Source: Moraxella porci DSM 25326 (GTDB lineage: Bacteria > Pseudomonadota > Gammaproteobacteria > Pseudomonadales > Moraxellaceae). Taken from it: a DNA stretch of 64,000 bases. How positions within the stretch are numbered: position 1 is the first letter of the stretch; every line of letters begins with the position of its first letter. The DNA is taken from contig NZ_MUYV01000007.1 of assembly GCF_002014855.1 (NCBI RefSeq), positions 22,475-86,474 on the forward strand. Reading direction: 5' to 3'. The position numbers were made by a program, and so were the translations under genes. Of this stretch, positions 55,300-64,000 are shown one piece after another. Below the pieces are notes generated by a model. It had not been told where the DNA came from. It made no database searches and was given only the letters and a program-made list of their open reading frames with translations.

Positions 55300-55612
55300 C
55301 TAAAAATCATCCGAATTAGGTCTGCCACAATGCTGACATTTTTTTGCAAAAAGTACACCCCTAAGGGTTTTATCACCTAACTGACCAAAGCTAAAAAAAC
55401 TTCCTTTGCACCACGGACAGATATTCTTGCTTAAAAAATAAAATATTGAAAAATATATACATCCGACTACCAATGTTGTAACAATTACACTATGCAAACC
55501 CATTTTAATCAGGAATACAGCCAATACAAGTAATGCAAGTGGCATGTAAAAAAAATACTCTTAGCCTTATTTGCATTAATGAATGATAGTGAGACAGGCA
55601 TGATTGTTTCAT
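55300..55612 (-). pseudogene. CxxC membrane protein, frameshifted in a T8 tract
   Basis: Reading from the ATG at 55612, downstream of GATTTGAGAAAAAG as in the neighbouring cassette, gives MKQSCLSHYHSLMQIRLRVFF, then goes out of frame in the eight T at 55555-55548. Removing one T joins it to the frame that continues YMPLALLVLAVFLIKMG...NICPWCKGSFFSFG...KKCQHCGRPN. The repaired product is about 103 residues and aligns throughout with the 105-residue paralogue at 56118: two helices, then a two-CxxC zinc-ribbon-like tail. As it stands only an 81-codon internal frame (from 55545) remains. Phase variation, decay or a read error are all possible. Confidence 0.75.
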
Positions 55613-55629
55613 CTTTTTCTCAAATCTTA

Positions 55630-55703
55630 AATGCAAGCCCAGTAAGCTGCGAACCAAGTACCTTTGTTTTGAATTGCTTTTTCAAGGTGCGTTGTATGCA
55701 CCC
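55630..55703 (-). repeat. Palindromic cassette repeat, copy B, with extended leader
   Basis: Minus strand: CTAGCAGTA, then GGGTGCATACAACGCACC (55703-55686), then about 40 bases rich in A (AAAAAGCAATTC...) leading to TTACTGGGCTTG before the start of the frameshifted gene. The palindrome is inverted relative to copies A and C, but the downstream TACTGGGCTT is in the same orientation. Confidence 0.7.
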
Positions 55704-55721
55704 TACTGCTAGTACAGCCAC

Positions 55722-56057
55722 TTAAAGTTTTGAAGCGTAAAAAATAAAAAACAGAAATAAATCAAAATAATAAACAAATATATAGAATAATATAATAATA
55801 ATTATCATCTTAAGTTCATATTTTTTATTTTTAAATAATATGAACTTAAGAACCATTGATAATATATATGGGATGATAGGTGTCACTAAAATAAAAATTG
55901 TCTTTTTTGGAAAATATAACTTTATTATTTCTTGATAAATATAACTTATGTCCATGTTGGAAGATGAAATAACATCCCAAAAATAAATTATATTTACCAA
56001 TATAAAAAAATATAGAAAAAAATAAATATCATTTTTATATTTTAATAATATATTCAT
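55722..56057 (-). CDS. AT-rich hypothetical membrane protein
   Basis: 111 residues from the ATG at 56057 (TTTGGAG 7-12 bases upstream). Three hydrophobic helices, very rich in Ile, Phe, Tyr and Lys; the coding sequence is roughly 80 percent A+T, far from the window average. An upstream in-frame ATG at 56096 lies inside repeat copy A. Unknown; by position a candidate membrane immunity protein. Confidence 0.6.
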   Translation of the reverse strand: MNILLKYKNDIYFFLYFFILVNIIYFWDVISSSNMDISYIYQEIIKLYFPKKTIFILVTPIIPYILSMVLKFILFKNKKYELKMIIIIILFYIFVYYFDLFLFFIFYASKL

Positions 56058-56070
56058 TTCTTTTTCTCCA

Positions 56071-56110
56071 AAATCAAGTCCAGTAGGTGGGTGCAACGCA
56101 CCCTGCCGCT
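56071..56110 (-). repeat. Palindromic cassette repeat, copy A
   Basis: Minus strand: GTAGCGGCA, GGGTGCGTTGCACCCACC (56103-56086), then TACTGGACTTGATTTTGGAG leading into the AT-rich membrane-protein gene. Confidence 0.75.
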
Positions 56111-56117
56111 ACCGTAA

Positions 56118-56435
56118 TCAGTTTTTTCTAGGATAACCGCAATTGGTGCATTTGTTACCAAAAATAGTTAATGGATTTGCAGCATCCTGCTTTTCTCCAA
56201 ACCAGAAAAATGGCCCTTTGCAATAAGGACAGATGTTATATTTGTTGATAAATACAATTGTTGAAATATAAAAGAAGCCGCAAAATGCCATAAATGACAT
56301 ATAAAAAATCAATTTTGTCTCAAAAATAGAATCAATTAATCCCAAAACCATTAAAATAAAAAGATTTATTATTATATACCTATTTCTAATTCGTAAAAGT
56401 TTTTGATAATCGTAAAAATGGTTTTTGGAATTCAT
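56118..56435 (-). CDS. Hypothetical CxxC membrane protein
   Basis: 105 residues: a basic N-terminus (YQKLLRIRNRYI), two membrane helices (about 20-38 and 44-68), and a cytoplasmic zinc-ribbon-like end with NICPYCKGPFFWFG and NKCTNCGYPRKN. The gene at 55300 is a paralogue. Its ATG overlaps the TGA of a truncated upstream frame as ATGA, the coupling typical of toxin-immunity pairs. Unknown family; candidate immunity protein by context. Confidence 0.65.
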   Translation of the reverse strand: MNSKNHFYDYQKLLRIRNRYIIINLFILMVLGLIDSIFETKLIFYMSFMAFCGFFYISTIVFINKYNICPYCKGPFFWFGEKQDAANPLTIFGNKCTNCGYPRKN

Positions 56436-56548
56436 ATATTTACCTTTTCAAAAAGCAATCCTGTTTTGCCAACAATATTTCCTTGATAATCTGCACGGTC
56501 GCCATTGGCAAGTATTTTATCATAAGGATTATTTGATAAACCATAAGA
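56432..56548 (-). pseudogene. 3' remnant of an unknown gene upstream of the array
   Basis: A 38-codon open end without a start, reading SYGLSNNPYDKILANGDR then ADYQGNIVGKTGLLFEKVNI and ending in a TGA that overlaps the next gene's ATG. Its composition is that of a globular soluble protein tail, unlike the surrounding AT-rich DNA in frame. A stop codon precedes it directly. I take it to be the last part of a lost toxin or other upstream gene. Confidence 0.5.
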
Positions 56549-56576
56549 TTATTTTTAAGTACACCACACATTATAC

Positions 56577-56606
56577 AAAAAACAAAACCCCATCAAAAGA
56601 TGGGGT
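56577..56606 (-). terminator. Terminator after fabB
   Basis: Minus strand: CCCCATC, TTTT and GATGGGG followed by TTTTGTTTTTTG. Confidence 0.88.
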
Positions 56607-56625
56607 AGTTGGTAGAGAGTGCCGA

Positions 56626-57858
56626 TTAGCCCAAGTATTTTTGTAGGACTAGGGCGGCATTTGTACCACCAAAGCCAAAGCTGTTGCTCATGGCACTGTT
56701 TACGGCAGTGTGGCGTGTGGTGGTGACGATGTCAAAGTCTTTGGCACCATCATCTAGGTTGGTGATGTTGATGGTTGGTGCGATAAAGTCATGATTCATC
56801 ATCAGTAGGCAATAAATCAGCTCTTGGACACCGACCGCGCCTAGGCTATGACCGGTCATTGATTTGGTTGAGCTGATGGCAGGCGTGTTATTGATACCGC
56901 CAAAGGCAGCGGCGATGGCGTTTAGCTCAGTGATGTCTCCAAGTGGTGTGCTCGTGCCGTGACTATTGACATAATCAACCTTATCTAGACCTGCTTGGGC
57001 TAGGGCGATTTGCATACAGCGTACCGCACCTTCACCACTAGGGGCAACCATCTCAGCACCGTCTGATGTCGCACCGTAGCCTGTGATTTCGGCTAGGATG
57101 GTAGCACCACGCGCTTGGGCAGATTCTAGGCTTTCGACGATGACCATACCGCCACCACCAGCAATCACAAAGCCATCACGGTCTTTGTCATACGGGCGAC
57201 TGGCCGTGGTCGGTGTGTCGTTATACTGTGTACTCATCGCACCCATCGCATCAAACATACACGACTGTGTCCAGTGCTCGCCTTCACCACCACCTGCGAT
57301 GACCATATCGGCTTTACCAAGCTGAATCAGCTCCATCGCATGACCGACGCAGTGGCTAGAAGTGGCACAAGCTGATGAGAGTGAGTACGAAGTACCTTTG
57401 ATTTTTAGGCCTGTAGCCAGTGTGGCAGAGACTGAGCTTGCCATCACCTTTGGCACGGCCATCGCACCCACACCACGCAGACCCTTTTCACGCATGGCAT
57501 CGACAGCAGCGACGACATCAGCAGTCGATGCACCGCCTGATGCAGCCACGACAGCGACTCGTGGATTATCAGCGACATCTTCGACAGTCAACCCTGCATC
57601 TTTGATGGCGGCTAGGGCTGCGACATAGGCGTACAGACTGGCATCGCTCATAAAGCGTTTGAGCTTGCGGTCGATACCTGTGGTATCTAGGCTATCAGCG
57701 TCGATACTGCCAGCGACTTGTGATTTGAAGCCATGATCGGCATAGCTTTGATTGAATGATAGACCTGATTTTCCATCCATCAGCGCTTGTTTGACAGTGG
57801 TCAGATCATTACCCAAGCATGAGACAATGCCTGCACCTGTGATGACAACTCGTTTCAT
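56626..57858 (-). CDS. fabB: Beta-ketoacyl-ACP synthase I (FabB-like)
   Basis: 410 residues starting [22 protein letters not shown] lies 10 bases upstream, and 28 earlier codons in the frame are unsupported. Catalytic Cys164 in [27 protein letters not shown], His in [12 protein letters not shown] and His in [18 protein letters not shown]. The [15 protein letters not shown] segment is FabB-like rather than FabF-like. Elongates acyl chains in fatty-acid synthesis, including the unsaturated branch. Confidence 0.93.
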   Translation of the reverse strand: MKRVVITGAGIVSCLGNDLTTVKQALMDGKSGLSFNQSYADHGFKSQVAGSIDADSLDTTGIDRKLKRFMSDASLYAYVAALAAIKDAGLTVEDVADNPRVAVVAASGGASTADVVAAVDAMREKGLRGVGAMAVPKVMASSVSATLATGLKIKGTSYSLSSACATSSHCVGHAMELIQLGKADMVIAGGGEGEHWTQSCMFDAMGAMSTQYNDTPTTASRPYDKDRDGFVIAGGGGMVIVESLESAQARGATILAEITGYGATSDGAEMVAPSGEGAVRCMQIALAQAGLDKVDYVNSHGTSTPLGDITELNAIAAAFGGINNTPAISSTKSMTGHSLGAVGVQELIYCLLMMNHDFIAPTINITNLDDGAKDFDIVTTTRHTAVNSAMSNSFGFGGTNAALVLQKYLG

Positions 57859-58223
57859 GAGCAAATTCCTAAATAAGTTTACAGTTGTAATGCGGCTATT
57901 GTAACAAATTATTCCAAAATTTAGGGGAATTTTTTCCATCAATTTTCATAAATTTTCATAAAAATAGGTAAAAATCAGCCAAAAAACGCATCAAAAATTG
58001 CCAATATTATCAAAACAGCATCATTGTGACAGTAATTTGTGTATAGATGAACATTTAATAACATTTATCTTGCATATTTTTACTAGGCGTGATGGGTTTT
58101 TTATGTTAGTCTTAGTTCAGTTGTCAGGATTTGCAAAGGATGTCGCCATGACAAACCAGCGAACGATAAGCCTGATTTGATGGATATTTGATTCTTTAAA
58201 TTTAAATAATGATGGAGAGACCT
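57859..58223. other. Divergent intergenic region, 365 bases
   Basis: AT-rich promoter region between fabB and the EcsC-fusion gene. It has a short direct repeat ATTTTCATAAA at about 57942-57962. A 60-codon frame at 57998 has no support. No clear -35/-10 pair stands out. Confidence 0.35.
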
Positions 58224-60398
58224 ATGCCTAAATCGAACAAAAAAAACGCAAAAACCAACACTGCTCAGCAAGCACATGATGAGCAAATCCAAGCCCTAGC
58301 AGAGCAAGTCGCCGAGCACGATGATGTGGAGATCGTCGCTGAAGTGGATATTGATAACAAAGCAGTGTATGATGTGGTGATCATTCGTGACAGCAATACC
58401 AGTGATGATGCCGATCAAGCTGATAACAAAGATGCTGATAAAGCCGATGAGAAACAAAAAGATACCGAGGCAGACAAATCAGCCGATGATAAAACCAGCA
58501 ACGATGACAAAGCTAAAAACGACGATGATAAAGCGGATGGCAAAGTCGATCAAGCCATCGACGACATCAAGCAGGCAGGTGGCACAGCCTCTGAAAAAGT
58601 CCAACAAGCTGCCGAAGACATCACTCAAAGCGCACAAGACAAAACCCAAGAGCTTAAACAAGCGGTCAGCGAAAAAGCAGATGAAGCCATCGAGCAGGCG
58701 CAAGCGCTGAAAGATCAAGCCATCGAACAAGTCGAAGACGCCCAAAAGCTGGCTGGCGATAAGGTGGATGAAATCAAAGAGCAAGCAGCCGATGCGATCG
58801 ATACAGCCAAGCAGCAGGCCAGTGAGCAAGTCGATGCCCTAAAACAGCAAGCCGAGACGCTAAAGCAAGAAGCTGCCCAAAAAGTCGATGAGCTAAAAGC
58901 ACAGGCTGAAGACAAGCTGCACCAAGCAGGCGAGCAAGCAAATAGCGTCGTCGATGCCGCCAAGCAAAAAATCGATGAAGCCAAACGCGCTGCCGAAACG
59001 CTTAAGCAAACTGCTTATGATAAGATCGATGACCTAAAACAAGCCGCCAGCGAAAAGAGCGAGGTGATCAAATCGCAAGTGACCCAAAAAGTCGATGCGC
59101 TCAAATCTGGTGGTGAGTCGCTAAAGCACAGCACCGAACAGAAAGCTGATCAAGCCATCACTGATGCACAAAGTGCCGCTTTGACAGGTTCGGCGGCTGC
59201 TTATGATAAGATCGAAGCGGCCAAAGACACCGCCAAAGATAAGCTTGGTCAATTCATCGAGCAAAGCAAACAGGTATTGGACGAAAAAGTCCAGCAACTG
59301 GGCGAAAAATACGGCGCGACAGACACCGTCAATGAAATCGGCGATCAGGTTGGTCTGGCCACTCAGGTCATCAAAGATGAAGCCCAATCACTTCAGCTGA
59401 CCGCCCAAGAATCGCTACAAGCAGCCAAAGAAGCTGGTGCGGCCTATGAGGCCACTCATGATGAAAAGGGTCTGGGCGCCACATTGGGTAAGTTGGGTGC
59501 TTATCTGTCAGGCATGTATGGCGCAAGTCAAAGCCGAGATAAGCGCTATCAGGCGGTGGACATCGAAAAAGATGACTTTGAACAAGATGCATTCCATGCC
59601 CAAAGCAGCTTTTTTGCAGGTCAAATGTTTGGTGCCAAAGCGATGGCAGCTCAAAACCTAGTGGGCAAAGTCGTCCCTCAAAGCAAGTTTGACGCCATCG
59701 GTGATGCTATCTACAACAAAGTGGCCGAATGGTCGAGCAGCTGGGCGATCAATGATCTGAAAAAAGACTCACGCTACGATCTGCTACAGACGATGAATGG
59801 CGCTGAACGCGATGCCTTCGCCCATGACATCGCCAACCAAAACCGTGCGCTGGCTACTCTAGGCGGTGTGGCAGGACTGGCTGGCCTAAAAGGCGTGGTG
59901 GCTGACATGGCGTGGCTTTTGATGGTGTCATTGCGCACCGTGTATCAAGTGGCAGCGATTTATGATAAGCCATTGACGGGCAAAGAAGGCGTCAAAAAAG
60001 CCTACGGCGTGCTATCAGGTGCCAATTTGGAGAAATTACAAGAAAAGCAAGTCATTTTGACTGCATTGGCGCTGGGCAGCACCATGTTGGCCAACGCTCA
60101 AAGCACGGGCGTCAAAGCGCAGCTAGACAGTCTGTCAGCGCGCTATCGTGAAAGCCAGCCGTATGCCAAACAGTTTGTTGATCTGGATAAATTCATTGAT
60201 CTGGATAAACTAAATCCTAAATGGCTGCACAAACTGCTGCCAATCTCTGCGGTGGCTGTGGGCGCGCATTACAACAATGAGCTGATTGATGAAGTGATCG
60301 GTACCGCGATGGCGACTTTCTCAGATACTTTGACTGAGGAAAATCTGCTGACTGCTGAGCATAATGACGATACTGATGCTCAGACAGAAGATGCCTAA
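58224..60398 (+). CDS. Long Lys/Glu/Ala-rich helical protein with C-terminal EcsC domain
   Basis: 724 residues. The first 100 are acidic and Lys-rich (NKDADKADEKQKDTEADKSAD), then residues about 115-420 are a near-continuous amphipathic helix array with 7/11-residue periodicity (AKQQASEQVDALKQQAETLKQ, DKVDEIKEQAADAID, AAETLKQTAYDKIDDLKQAASEK) recalling apolipoprotein/LEA repeats. Residues about 440-700 match the EcsC family (GQMFGAKAMAAQNLVGKVVPQSKFDAIGDAIYNKVAEW, MAWLLMVSLRTVYQVAAIYD, ALGSTML). No signal peptide. GGAGAG sets the ATG at 58224. A membrane-surface or stress-related role is possible but not shown. Confidence 0.75.
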   Translation: MPKSNKKNAKTNTAQQAHDEQIQALAEQVAEHDDVEIVAEVDIDNKAVYDVVIIRDSNTSDDADQADNKDADKADEKQKDTEADKSADDKTSNDDKAKNDDDKADGKVDQAIDDIKQAGGTASEKVQQAAEDITQSAQDKTQELKQAVSEKADEAIEQAQALKDQAIEQVEDAQKLAGDKVDEIKEQAADAIDTAKQQASEQVDALKQQAETLKQEAAQKVDELKAQAEDKLHQAGEQANSVVDAAKQKIDEAKRAAETLKQTAYDKIDDLKQAASEKSEVIKSQVTQKVDALKSGGESLKHSTEQKADQAITDAQSAALTGSAAAYDKIEAAKDTAKDKLGQFIEQSKQVLDEKVQQLGEKYGATDTVNEIGDQVGLATQVIKDEAQSLQLTAQESLQAAKEAGAAYEATHDEKGLGATLGKLGAYLSGMYGASQSRDKRYQAVDIEKDDFEQDAFHAQSSFFAGQMFGAKAMAAQNLVGKVVPQSKFDAIGDAIYNKVAEWSSSWAINDLKKDSRYDLLQTMNGAERDAFAHDIANQNRALATLGGVAGLAGLKGVVADMAWLLMVSLRTVYQVAAIYDKPLTGKEGVKKAYGVLSGANLEKLQEKQVILTALALGSTMLANAQSTGVKAQLDSLSARYRESQPYAKQFVDLDKFIDLDKLNPKWLHKLLPISAVAVGAHYNNELIDEVIGTAMATFSDTLTEENLLTAEHNDDTDAQTEDA

Positions 60399-60419
60399 GC
60401 ACAGATTTGATCGAGCAAC

Positions 60420-60452
60420 GACAAAATGGCGGAAGACAACTGCCATTTTGTC
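60420..60452 (+). terminator. Hairpin after the EcsC-fusion gene
   Basis: GACAAAATGGC and GCCATTTTGTC form an 11-base stem with an 11-base loop; no T run follows, so termination strength is unclear. Confidence 0.55.
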
Positions 60453-60511
60453 GCATTGAAAGATTTTTATTGAATAAATTGCTCAAATTACAACTTATTT
60501 TATAGGGCGGC

Positions 60512-60540
60512 TTGAAGTTTTCTTGATTTAGCCCTATAAT
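60512..60540 (+). promoter_or_regulatory. Promoter of the str operon
   Basis: TTGAAG at 60512-60517, a 17-base spacer and a perfect TATAAT at 60535-60540, about 105 bases before rpsL. Confidence 0.7.
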
Positions 60541-60644
60541 ATATTGCCCCTAAAAGGGGATTTGCGTTATTGGTTGAAATCGCTGGCTTAGGTCGGCGGT
60601 TTGTCAATGGCGAATTTTTAACAACAACGGGAGAGAATTGCCCT

Positions 60645-61019
60645 ATGGCAACTACAAACCAGCTAATCCGCAAGGGTCGCACAACCATCAAGGAAAAATC
60701 AAAAGTTCCTGCGTTGCAAGCGTGCCCACAGCGTCGTGGCGTGTGTACTCGTGTTTACACCACCACACCAAAAAAACCAAACTCAGCAATGCGTAAAGTG
60801 TGCCGTGTGCGTCTAACTTCAGGCTATGAAGTTTCTAGCTACATCGGCGGTGAAGGCCACAACCTTCAAGAGCACAGCGTTGTTCTAATCCGTGGCGGTC
60901 GTGTTAAAGACTTGCCAGGTGTGCGTTATCACACCGTGCGTGGTGCACTTGATTGTGCAGGCGTAAAAGATCGTAAGCAAGGCCGTTCTAAGTACGGCGC
61001 TAAGCGTCCTAAGGCATAA
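60645..61019 (+). CDS. rpsL: 30S ribosomal protein S12
   Basis: 124 residues from [14 protein letters not shown], preceded by GGGAGAG; upstream codons in the frame are leader. The decoding-site loop [12 protein letters not shown] has Lys43 and the second loop [13 protein letters not shown] has Lys88, both the streptomycin-sensitive form. First gene of the str operon. Confidence 0.98.
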   Translation: MATTNQLIRKGRTTIKEKSKVPALQACPQRRGVCTRVYTTTPKKPNSAMRKVCRVRLTSGYEVSSYIGGEGHNLQEHSVVLIRGGRVKDLPGVRYHTVRGALDCAGVKDRKQGRSKYGAKRPKA

Positions 61020-61133
61020 GCCTAAGACATCATTTGCATGAATTGGGGTTTGGTGTGTCAAACCCGCTCATGCAGTAAGGCTGGTTAAACCTAGCTTTAT
61101 ACCAGACAATCCTGAAGAAACAAGGAAACTATT

Positions 61134-61607
61134 ATGCCAAGACGTCGTGTCGTTGCTGCCCGTGAAATCCTACCAGATCCAAAATTCGGCAGCCAAACAA
61201 TCGCTAAATTCATTAACCATGTGATGGTTGATGGCAAAAAATCAGTCGCAGAAAAGATCGTTTATGGCGCACTAGATGCAGTTGCAGCCAAAAAAGACAT
61301 CCAAGATCCTGTGGCTTTCTTTGAAGAAGTGCTAGAAAATGTTCGCCCAACCGTCGAAGTTAAAGCTCGTCGTGTTGGTGGTGCTACCTACCAAGTACCT
61401 ATGGAAGTACGCCCATCCCGTCGTACCGCCCTAGCAATGCGTTGGTTGGCAGACGCTGCAGCGAAGCGTTCTGAAAAATCAATGGCTCTACGCCTAGCTG
61501 GCGAGCTAAATGATGCATCAGAAGGCAAAGGCGCAGCCATCAAGAAGCGTGATGATGTTCACCGTATGGCGGACGCGAACAAAGCGTTCTCACACTATCG
61601 CTTCTAA
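61134..61607 (+). CDS. rpsG: 30S ribosomal protein S7
   Basis: 157 residues beginning [20 protein letters not shown] and containing [26 protein letters not shown], the conserved 16S rRNA-binding beta-arm, and [15 protein letters not shown] at the end. It nucleates assembly of the 30S head. Lies 114 bases after rpsL. Confidence 0.98.
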   Translation: MPRRRVVAAREILPDPKFGSQTIAKFINHVMVDGKKSVAEKIVYGALDAVAAKKDIQDPVAFFEEVLENVRPTVEVKARRVGGATYQVPMEVRPSRRTALAMRWLADAAAKRSEKSMALRLAGELNDASEGKGAAIKKRDDVHRMADANKAFSHYRF

Positions 61608-61745
61608 TTGGTTTTGGCTGCTTGTCAGCAAAAGCCTGCGATTGTTTTTGGGTAATTTCCCAAACAAAACTCAAAAATCTGCCAGACCGAGCATTGTTTG
61701 GCTGGCAGATTTACCAAATTAAACAGAATTTTTCTAGGAAAAATT

Positions 61746-63872
61746 ATGGCTCGTACAACTCCTATTAGCCGCTACCGCAACATCGGTATCTCGGCACACA
61801 TTGACGCTGGTAAGACTACTACCTCTGAGCGTATTTTGTTCTACACAGGTGTATCACACAAAATTGGTGAAGTACACGATGGTGCTGCTACCATGGACTG
61901 GATGGAACAAGAGCAAGAGCGTGGTATTACCATTACTTCTGCTGCGACCACCGCATTTTGGTCAGGCATGGGCAATCAGTTCAAAGAACACCGCATTAAT
62001 GTCATCGACACCCCAGGCCACGTTGACTTCACTGTAGAGGTTGAGCGTTCTATGCGTGTACTTGACGGTGCGTGCATGGTTTACTGTGCGGTTGGTGGTG
62101 TGCAGCCACAGTCTGAAACTGTATGGCGTCAGGCTAACAAATATAAAGTACCTCGTCTAGCGTTCGTGAATAAAATGGACCGTACTGGTGCTAACTTCTT
62201 CCGCGTGGTTGAGCAAATGAAAACTCGCCTAGGCGGCAACCCAGTGCCTATCGTTATTCCAGTGGGTGCAGAAGACAGCTTCACCGGTGTTGTTGATTTG
62301 ATCGAAATGAAATCAATCATCTGGGATGAGCCATCACAAGGCATGAAGTTTGAGTACGGCGATATCCCTGCTGATCTTCAAGACACTGCTGAAGAGTGGC
62401 GCACCAACATGGTTGAAGCGGCTGCTGAAGCATCTGAAGAGTTGATGGATAAGTACCTTGAAAATGGCGATCTGACCAAAGAAGAGATCGTTGAAGGTCT
62501 GCGCATCCGTACTTTGGCAAGCGAAATCCAGCCAATGCTTTGTGGTTCTGCGTTCAAGAACAAAGGCGTTCAGCGTATGCTTGACGCTGTGATCGAGTTC
62601 CTACCAGCACCAGATGATGTTGAGGCGATCAAAGGTATCCTTGACGACAAAGATGAGACTGAAGGTTCTCGTGAAGCGTCTGACGAAGCACCGTTCTCTG
62701 CATTGGCGTTCAAAATCATGAACGACAAATATGTGGGTAACCTAACATTCGTTCGTGTGTACTCTGGTGTTGTTAAACAAGGCGACAGCGTTTATAACCC
62801 TGTTAAGATGAAGCGTGAGCGTATCGGCCGTATCGTACAGATGCACGCAAACGAACAAAAAGAAGTGGAAGAAATCCGCGCAGGTGACATCGCTGCCCTA
62901 GTTGGTATGAAAGATGTAACCACTGGTGATACTCTGTGTGATAACGATCACATCATCACTCTAGAGCGTATGGAATTCCCAGAGCCGGTCATCTCACTAG
63001 CTGTTGAACCAAAAACCAAAGCTGACCAAGAAAAAATGTCGATCGCTTTGGGTCGTCTAGCAAAAGAAGACCCATCATTCCGCGTTCGTACTGATGAAGA
63101 GTCAGGCCAAACCATCATCTCAGGTATGGGTGAGCTGCATCTTGACATCATCGTTGACCGTATGAAGCGTGAATTCAATGTTGAAGCGAACATCGGTGCG
63201 CCTCAGGTTGCATACCGTGAAACAATCCGTCAAACTGTTGAGGTTGAAGGTAAATTCGTTCGCCAAACTGGTGGCCGTGGTAAGTTCGGTCATGTATGGC
63301 TACGCCTAGAGCCGCTAGATCCAGCCAGCGAAGTTGAATACGAATTTGCTGAAGAGATCGTCGGTGGTGTGGTTCCAAAAGAATACCATGCAGCGGTTGA
63401 TAAAGGTATCCAAGAGCGCATGAAAAATGGCGTTATCGCAGGTTATCCAGTTGTTGGCGTTAAAGCGACTCTGTACGATGGTTCATACCACGATGTTGAC
63501 TCTGACGAATTGTCATTTAAGATGGCAGGTTCGATGGCGTTCAAAAAAGGCTTCGTACAAGCAAGCCCAGCGCTACTAGAGCCGATCATGAAAGTTGAAG
63601 TAGAAACTCCTGAAGACTACATGGGCGACATCATGGGTGACTTGAACCGTCGTCGTGGTATGGTTCAAGGTATGGATGACCTGCCTGGCGGCACTAAGTC
63701 TATCCGCGCTGAAGTACCACTAGCTGAGATGTTCGGCTACGCGACTCAAATGCGTTCTATGTCTCAAGGTCGTGCAACCTACTCAATGGAATTTTTGAAG
63801 TATCAAGAAACTCCGAAGAATGTTGCTGACGAGATCATCAAGAAATTCACAGCCAAAGACGATGACGAGTAA
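61746..63872 (+). CDS. fusA: Elongation factor G
   Basis: 708 residues from [31 protein letters not shown], which holds the G1 loop. [22 protein letters not shown] (G3) and [12 protein letters not shown] (G4) follow, then domains II-V ending [20 protein letters not shown]. Catalyses translocation. 16 earlier codons in the frame precede the ribosome-binding site AGGAAAA and are not translated. Confidence 0.98.
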   Translation: MARTTPISRYRNIGISAHIDAGKTTTSERILFYTGVSHKIGEVHDGAATMDWMEQEQERGITITSAATTAFWSGMGNQFKEHRINVIDTPGHVDFTVEVERSMRVLDGACMVYCAVGGVQPQSETVWRQANKYKVPRLAFVNKMDRTGANFFRVVEQMKTRLGGNPVPIVIPVGAEDSFTGVVDLIEMKSIIWDEPSQGMKFEYGDIPADLQDTAEEWRTNMVEAAAEASEELMDKYLENGDLTKEEIVEGLRIRTLASEIQPMLCGSAFKNKGVQRMLDAVIEFLPAPDDVEAIKGILDDKDETEGSREASDEAPFSALAFKIMNDKYVGNLTFVRVYSGVVKQGDSVYNPVKMKRERIGRIVQMHANEQKEVEEIRAGDIAALVGMKDVTTGDTLCDNDHIITLERMEFPEPVISLAVEPKTKADQEKMSIALGRLAKEDPSFRVRTDEESGQTIISGMGELHLDIIVDRMKREFNVEANIGAPQVAYRETIRQTVEVEGKFVRQTGGRGKFGHVWLRLEPLDPASEVEYEFAEEIVGGVVPKEYHAAVDKGIQERMKNGVIAGYPVVGVKATLYDGSYHDVDSDELSFKMAGSMAFKKGFVQASPALLEPIMKVEVETPEDYMGDIMGDLNRRRGMVQGMDDLPGGTKSIRAEVPLAEMFGYATQMRSMSQGRATYSMEFLKYQETPKNVADEIIKKFTAKDDDE

Positions 63873-63994
63873 TCGATCGTTTTTGGTGAGTAAACTGCAA
63901 TACCTGCTGGTTAATAACACGGCGGTATTGCACTTAAATCATTAACCATCCTGTGCTTGAATTTTAATCATGCACTTAATACGAGGAAACCATC

Positions 63995-64000
63995 ATGGCA
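63995..64000 (+). CDS. tuf: Start of the next gene, probably tuf (EF-Tu)
   Basis: ATGGCA at the window edge preceded by GAGGAAA with about 7-base spacing. In the str operon fusA is normally followed by tuf, whose product begins Met-Ala. Only two codons are visible, so the identity rests on context. Confidence 0.55.

Noticed and set aside
55266..56110. Cassette repeats as integron attC sites
   Set aside because: No GTTRRRY/RYYYAAC core pairs and no integrase gene; the palindromes are short and placed before start codons.
60570..60644. N-terminal extension of S12
   Set aside because: The [12 protein letters not shown] start with a GGGAGAG site is the family start; upstream codons are leader.
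60645..61019. Possible streptomycin-resistance change in rpsL
   Set aside because: Lys43 and Lys88 are both the normal residues.

Overview
The window is a chromosomal segment of a gammaproteobacterium of the Moraxellaceae, most likely Moraxella or a close relative. The evidence is the gene order TPR protein-lolB-ispE-tRNA-Gln-prs, which is familiar from Acinetobacter and Moraxella, the paired cmoA-cmoB, the short CcmC/D/E block, and the style of the housekeeping proteins. This is inference from gene content and order; no database search was possible. Genes are densely packed on both strands and separated by many clear rho-independent terminators.

Layout. 0-5 kb: the ssb C-terminus, a YgiB/YgiC-like pair (Ala/Gln-rich lipoprotein plus glutathionylspermidine-synthase-like ATP-grasp enzyme), ccmC-ccmD-ccmE for haem delivery to c-type cytochromes, and two tandemly duplicated small membrane proteins. 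5-13 kb (minus strand): the metN-metI-metQ methionine importer, an OmpR-type two-component system, an orphan lipoprotein adaptor of the HlyD/RND type, and a PP2C phosphatase paired with a protein whose C-terminal half looks like a degenerate FtsZ/tubulin domain. 13-21 kb: cytochrome b561, prs, two identical tRNA-Gln genes, ispE, lolB, a TPR protein and hemA. 21-33 kb: ETF-ubiquinone oxidoreductase, a DUF1285 protein, murI, a lytic transglycosylase, a nitroreductase, msrA, cmoA-cmoB (tRNA wobble uridine modification), a YedI-like membrane protein, a SPOR protein and small envelope proteins. 33-46 kb: a class V aminotransferase, pepD, a scar of two broken genes next to a Neisseria-type DNA uptake sequence, a dienelactone hydrolase, corC, ygfZ, phnA-like, hemL and secA. 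46-55 kb: lnt, aminopeptidase P, pabB and a large lipoprotein hydrolase. 55-56.6 kb: a very AT-rich island of small genes separated by palindromic repeats. 56.6-64 kb: fabB, a long coiled-coil/EcsC fusion protein, and the str operon rpsL-rpsG-fusA, with what is probably the first two codons of tuf at the edge.

The most unusual region is 54.96-56.55 kb. Four small minus-strand genes, one encoding a barstar-type RNase inhibitor and two being paralogous CxxC membrane proteins, are punctuated by copies of a GGTGCGTTGC-type palindrome followed by a shared TACTGG(G/A)CTT leader. The array starts with a 38-codon 3' fragment of an unknown gene whose stop overlaps the next ATG. It looks like an orphan immunity-gene cassette array left behind by a polymorphic toxin locus. 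One member is out of frame by one base in a T8 tract. The second unusual region is 36.63-37.14 kb, where an exact 12-base Neisseria DUS forms the terminator of a truncated SnoaL-like gene fused head to head with a truncated HxlR regulator. This suggests DNA taken up from Neisseria and then deleted.
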